A stretch of DNA of 5,861 nucleotides from assembly GCA_964639175.1 (NCBI GenBank), contig CAZXCE010000563.1, positions 1 to 5,861 of the forward strand. The letters run 5' to 3'. This DNA comes from JACQXX01 sp964639175. GTDB taxonomy: Bacteria; Acidobacteriota; Blastocatellia; Chloracidobacteriales; Chloracidobacteriaceae. Of the stretch, positions 5,793-5,861 are shown in pieces. Made by a program: the position numbers and the translations under genes. Within the stretch, counting starts at the first letter, position 1. Each line of letters starts with the position of its first letter. The notes below the pieces were generated by a model, which worked only from the letters and a program-made list of their open reading frames with translations, was not told where the DNA came from and ran no database searches.

Positions 5793-5820
5793 GTCAGTAG
5801 TCAGTAGTCAGTAGTCAGTA
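5793..5820. repeat. Four perfect tandem GTCAGTA heptamers upstream of smpB
   Basis: GTCAGTA at 5793-5799, 5800-5806, 5807-5813 and 5814-5820 with no mismatch. A related unit, TTAGTGG, sits just before at 5787-5793. The array begins 43 bases upstream of the smpB ATG. No inverted partner is visible before the window ends at 5861; the last 41 bases are AT-rich and may hold the smpB promoter, but no convincing -35/-10 pair was found. Confidence 0.85.
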
Positions 5821-5861
5821 GATAAAATCTGGATAGTTAAATTAGTAGAATTCGTTAAAAA

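Overview
The window is a bacterial chromosome segment with six complete genes, all on the minus strand. In transcription order (right to left) they are smpB, a MmcQ/YjbR-family gene, pepA (leucyl aminopeptidase), a nitroreductase-family flavoprotein gene, a Uma2-family (DUF820) putative endonuclease gene, and a CorA-type magnesium/cobalt channel gene. There is no sign of a phage, insertion sequence, CRISPR array, tRNA or rRNA. The coding content is ordinary housekeeping and accessory metabolism. The organism cannot be named with certainty. The wording of SmpB, a free-standing Uma2 gene and intergenic seven-base repeats would fit an acidobacterium (for example Blastocatellia) and, less well, a cyanobacterium or chloroflexote. 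This is inference from memory of family style, not from a search.

Layout. Positions 5750-5861 are the upstream region of smpB and carry four perfect copies of a 7-base repeat. smpB (5273-5749) is followed by a 145-base spacer built almost entirely of degenerate 7-base units with a perfect 16-bp inverted pair. The MmcQ/YjbR gene (4774-5127) lies 43 bases ahead of pepA (3246-4730), so these two may be co-transcribed. After pepA comes a 232-base spacer (3014-3245) made of two opposed arrays of 7-base units. The nitroreductase gene (2342-3013) ends in a textbook intrinsic terminator (2270-2300). The Uma2 gene (1422-2150) has its own candidate promoter, a strong ribosome binding site and a GC-rich terminator-like hairpin (1345-1380). 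corA (310-1317) follows, and its downstream region (1-309) contains another opposed pair of 7-base-repeat arms.

The most interesting signal is between the genes. Four separate spacers carry tandem 7-base repeats with different core words, and three of these form inverted pairs that could fold into long hairpins. Spacers with these arrays show no conventional terminator, while the two spacers with recognisable terminator hairpins have no arrays. This complementary distribution suggests, but does not prove, that the heptamer arrays take over the role of 3'-end structures.

Functionally, SmpB serves ribosome rescue, PepA serves peptide turnover, CorA serves divalent-metal uptake, the nitroreductase is an FMN oxidoreductase, and Uma2 is a PD-(D/E)XK-fold protein of unknown role. 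No shared pathway is evident.
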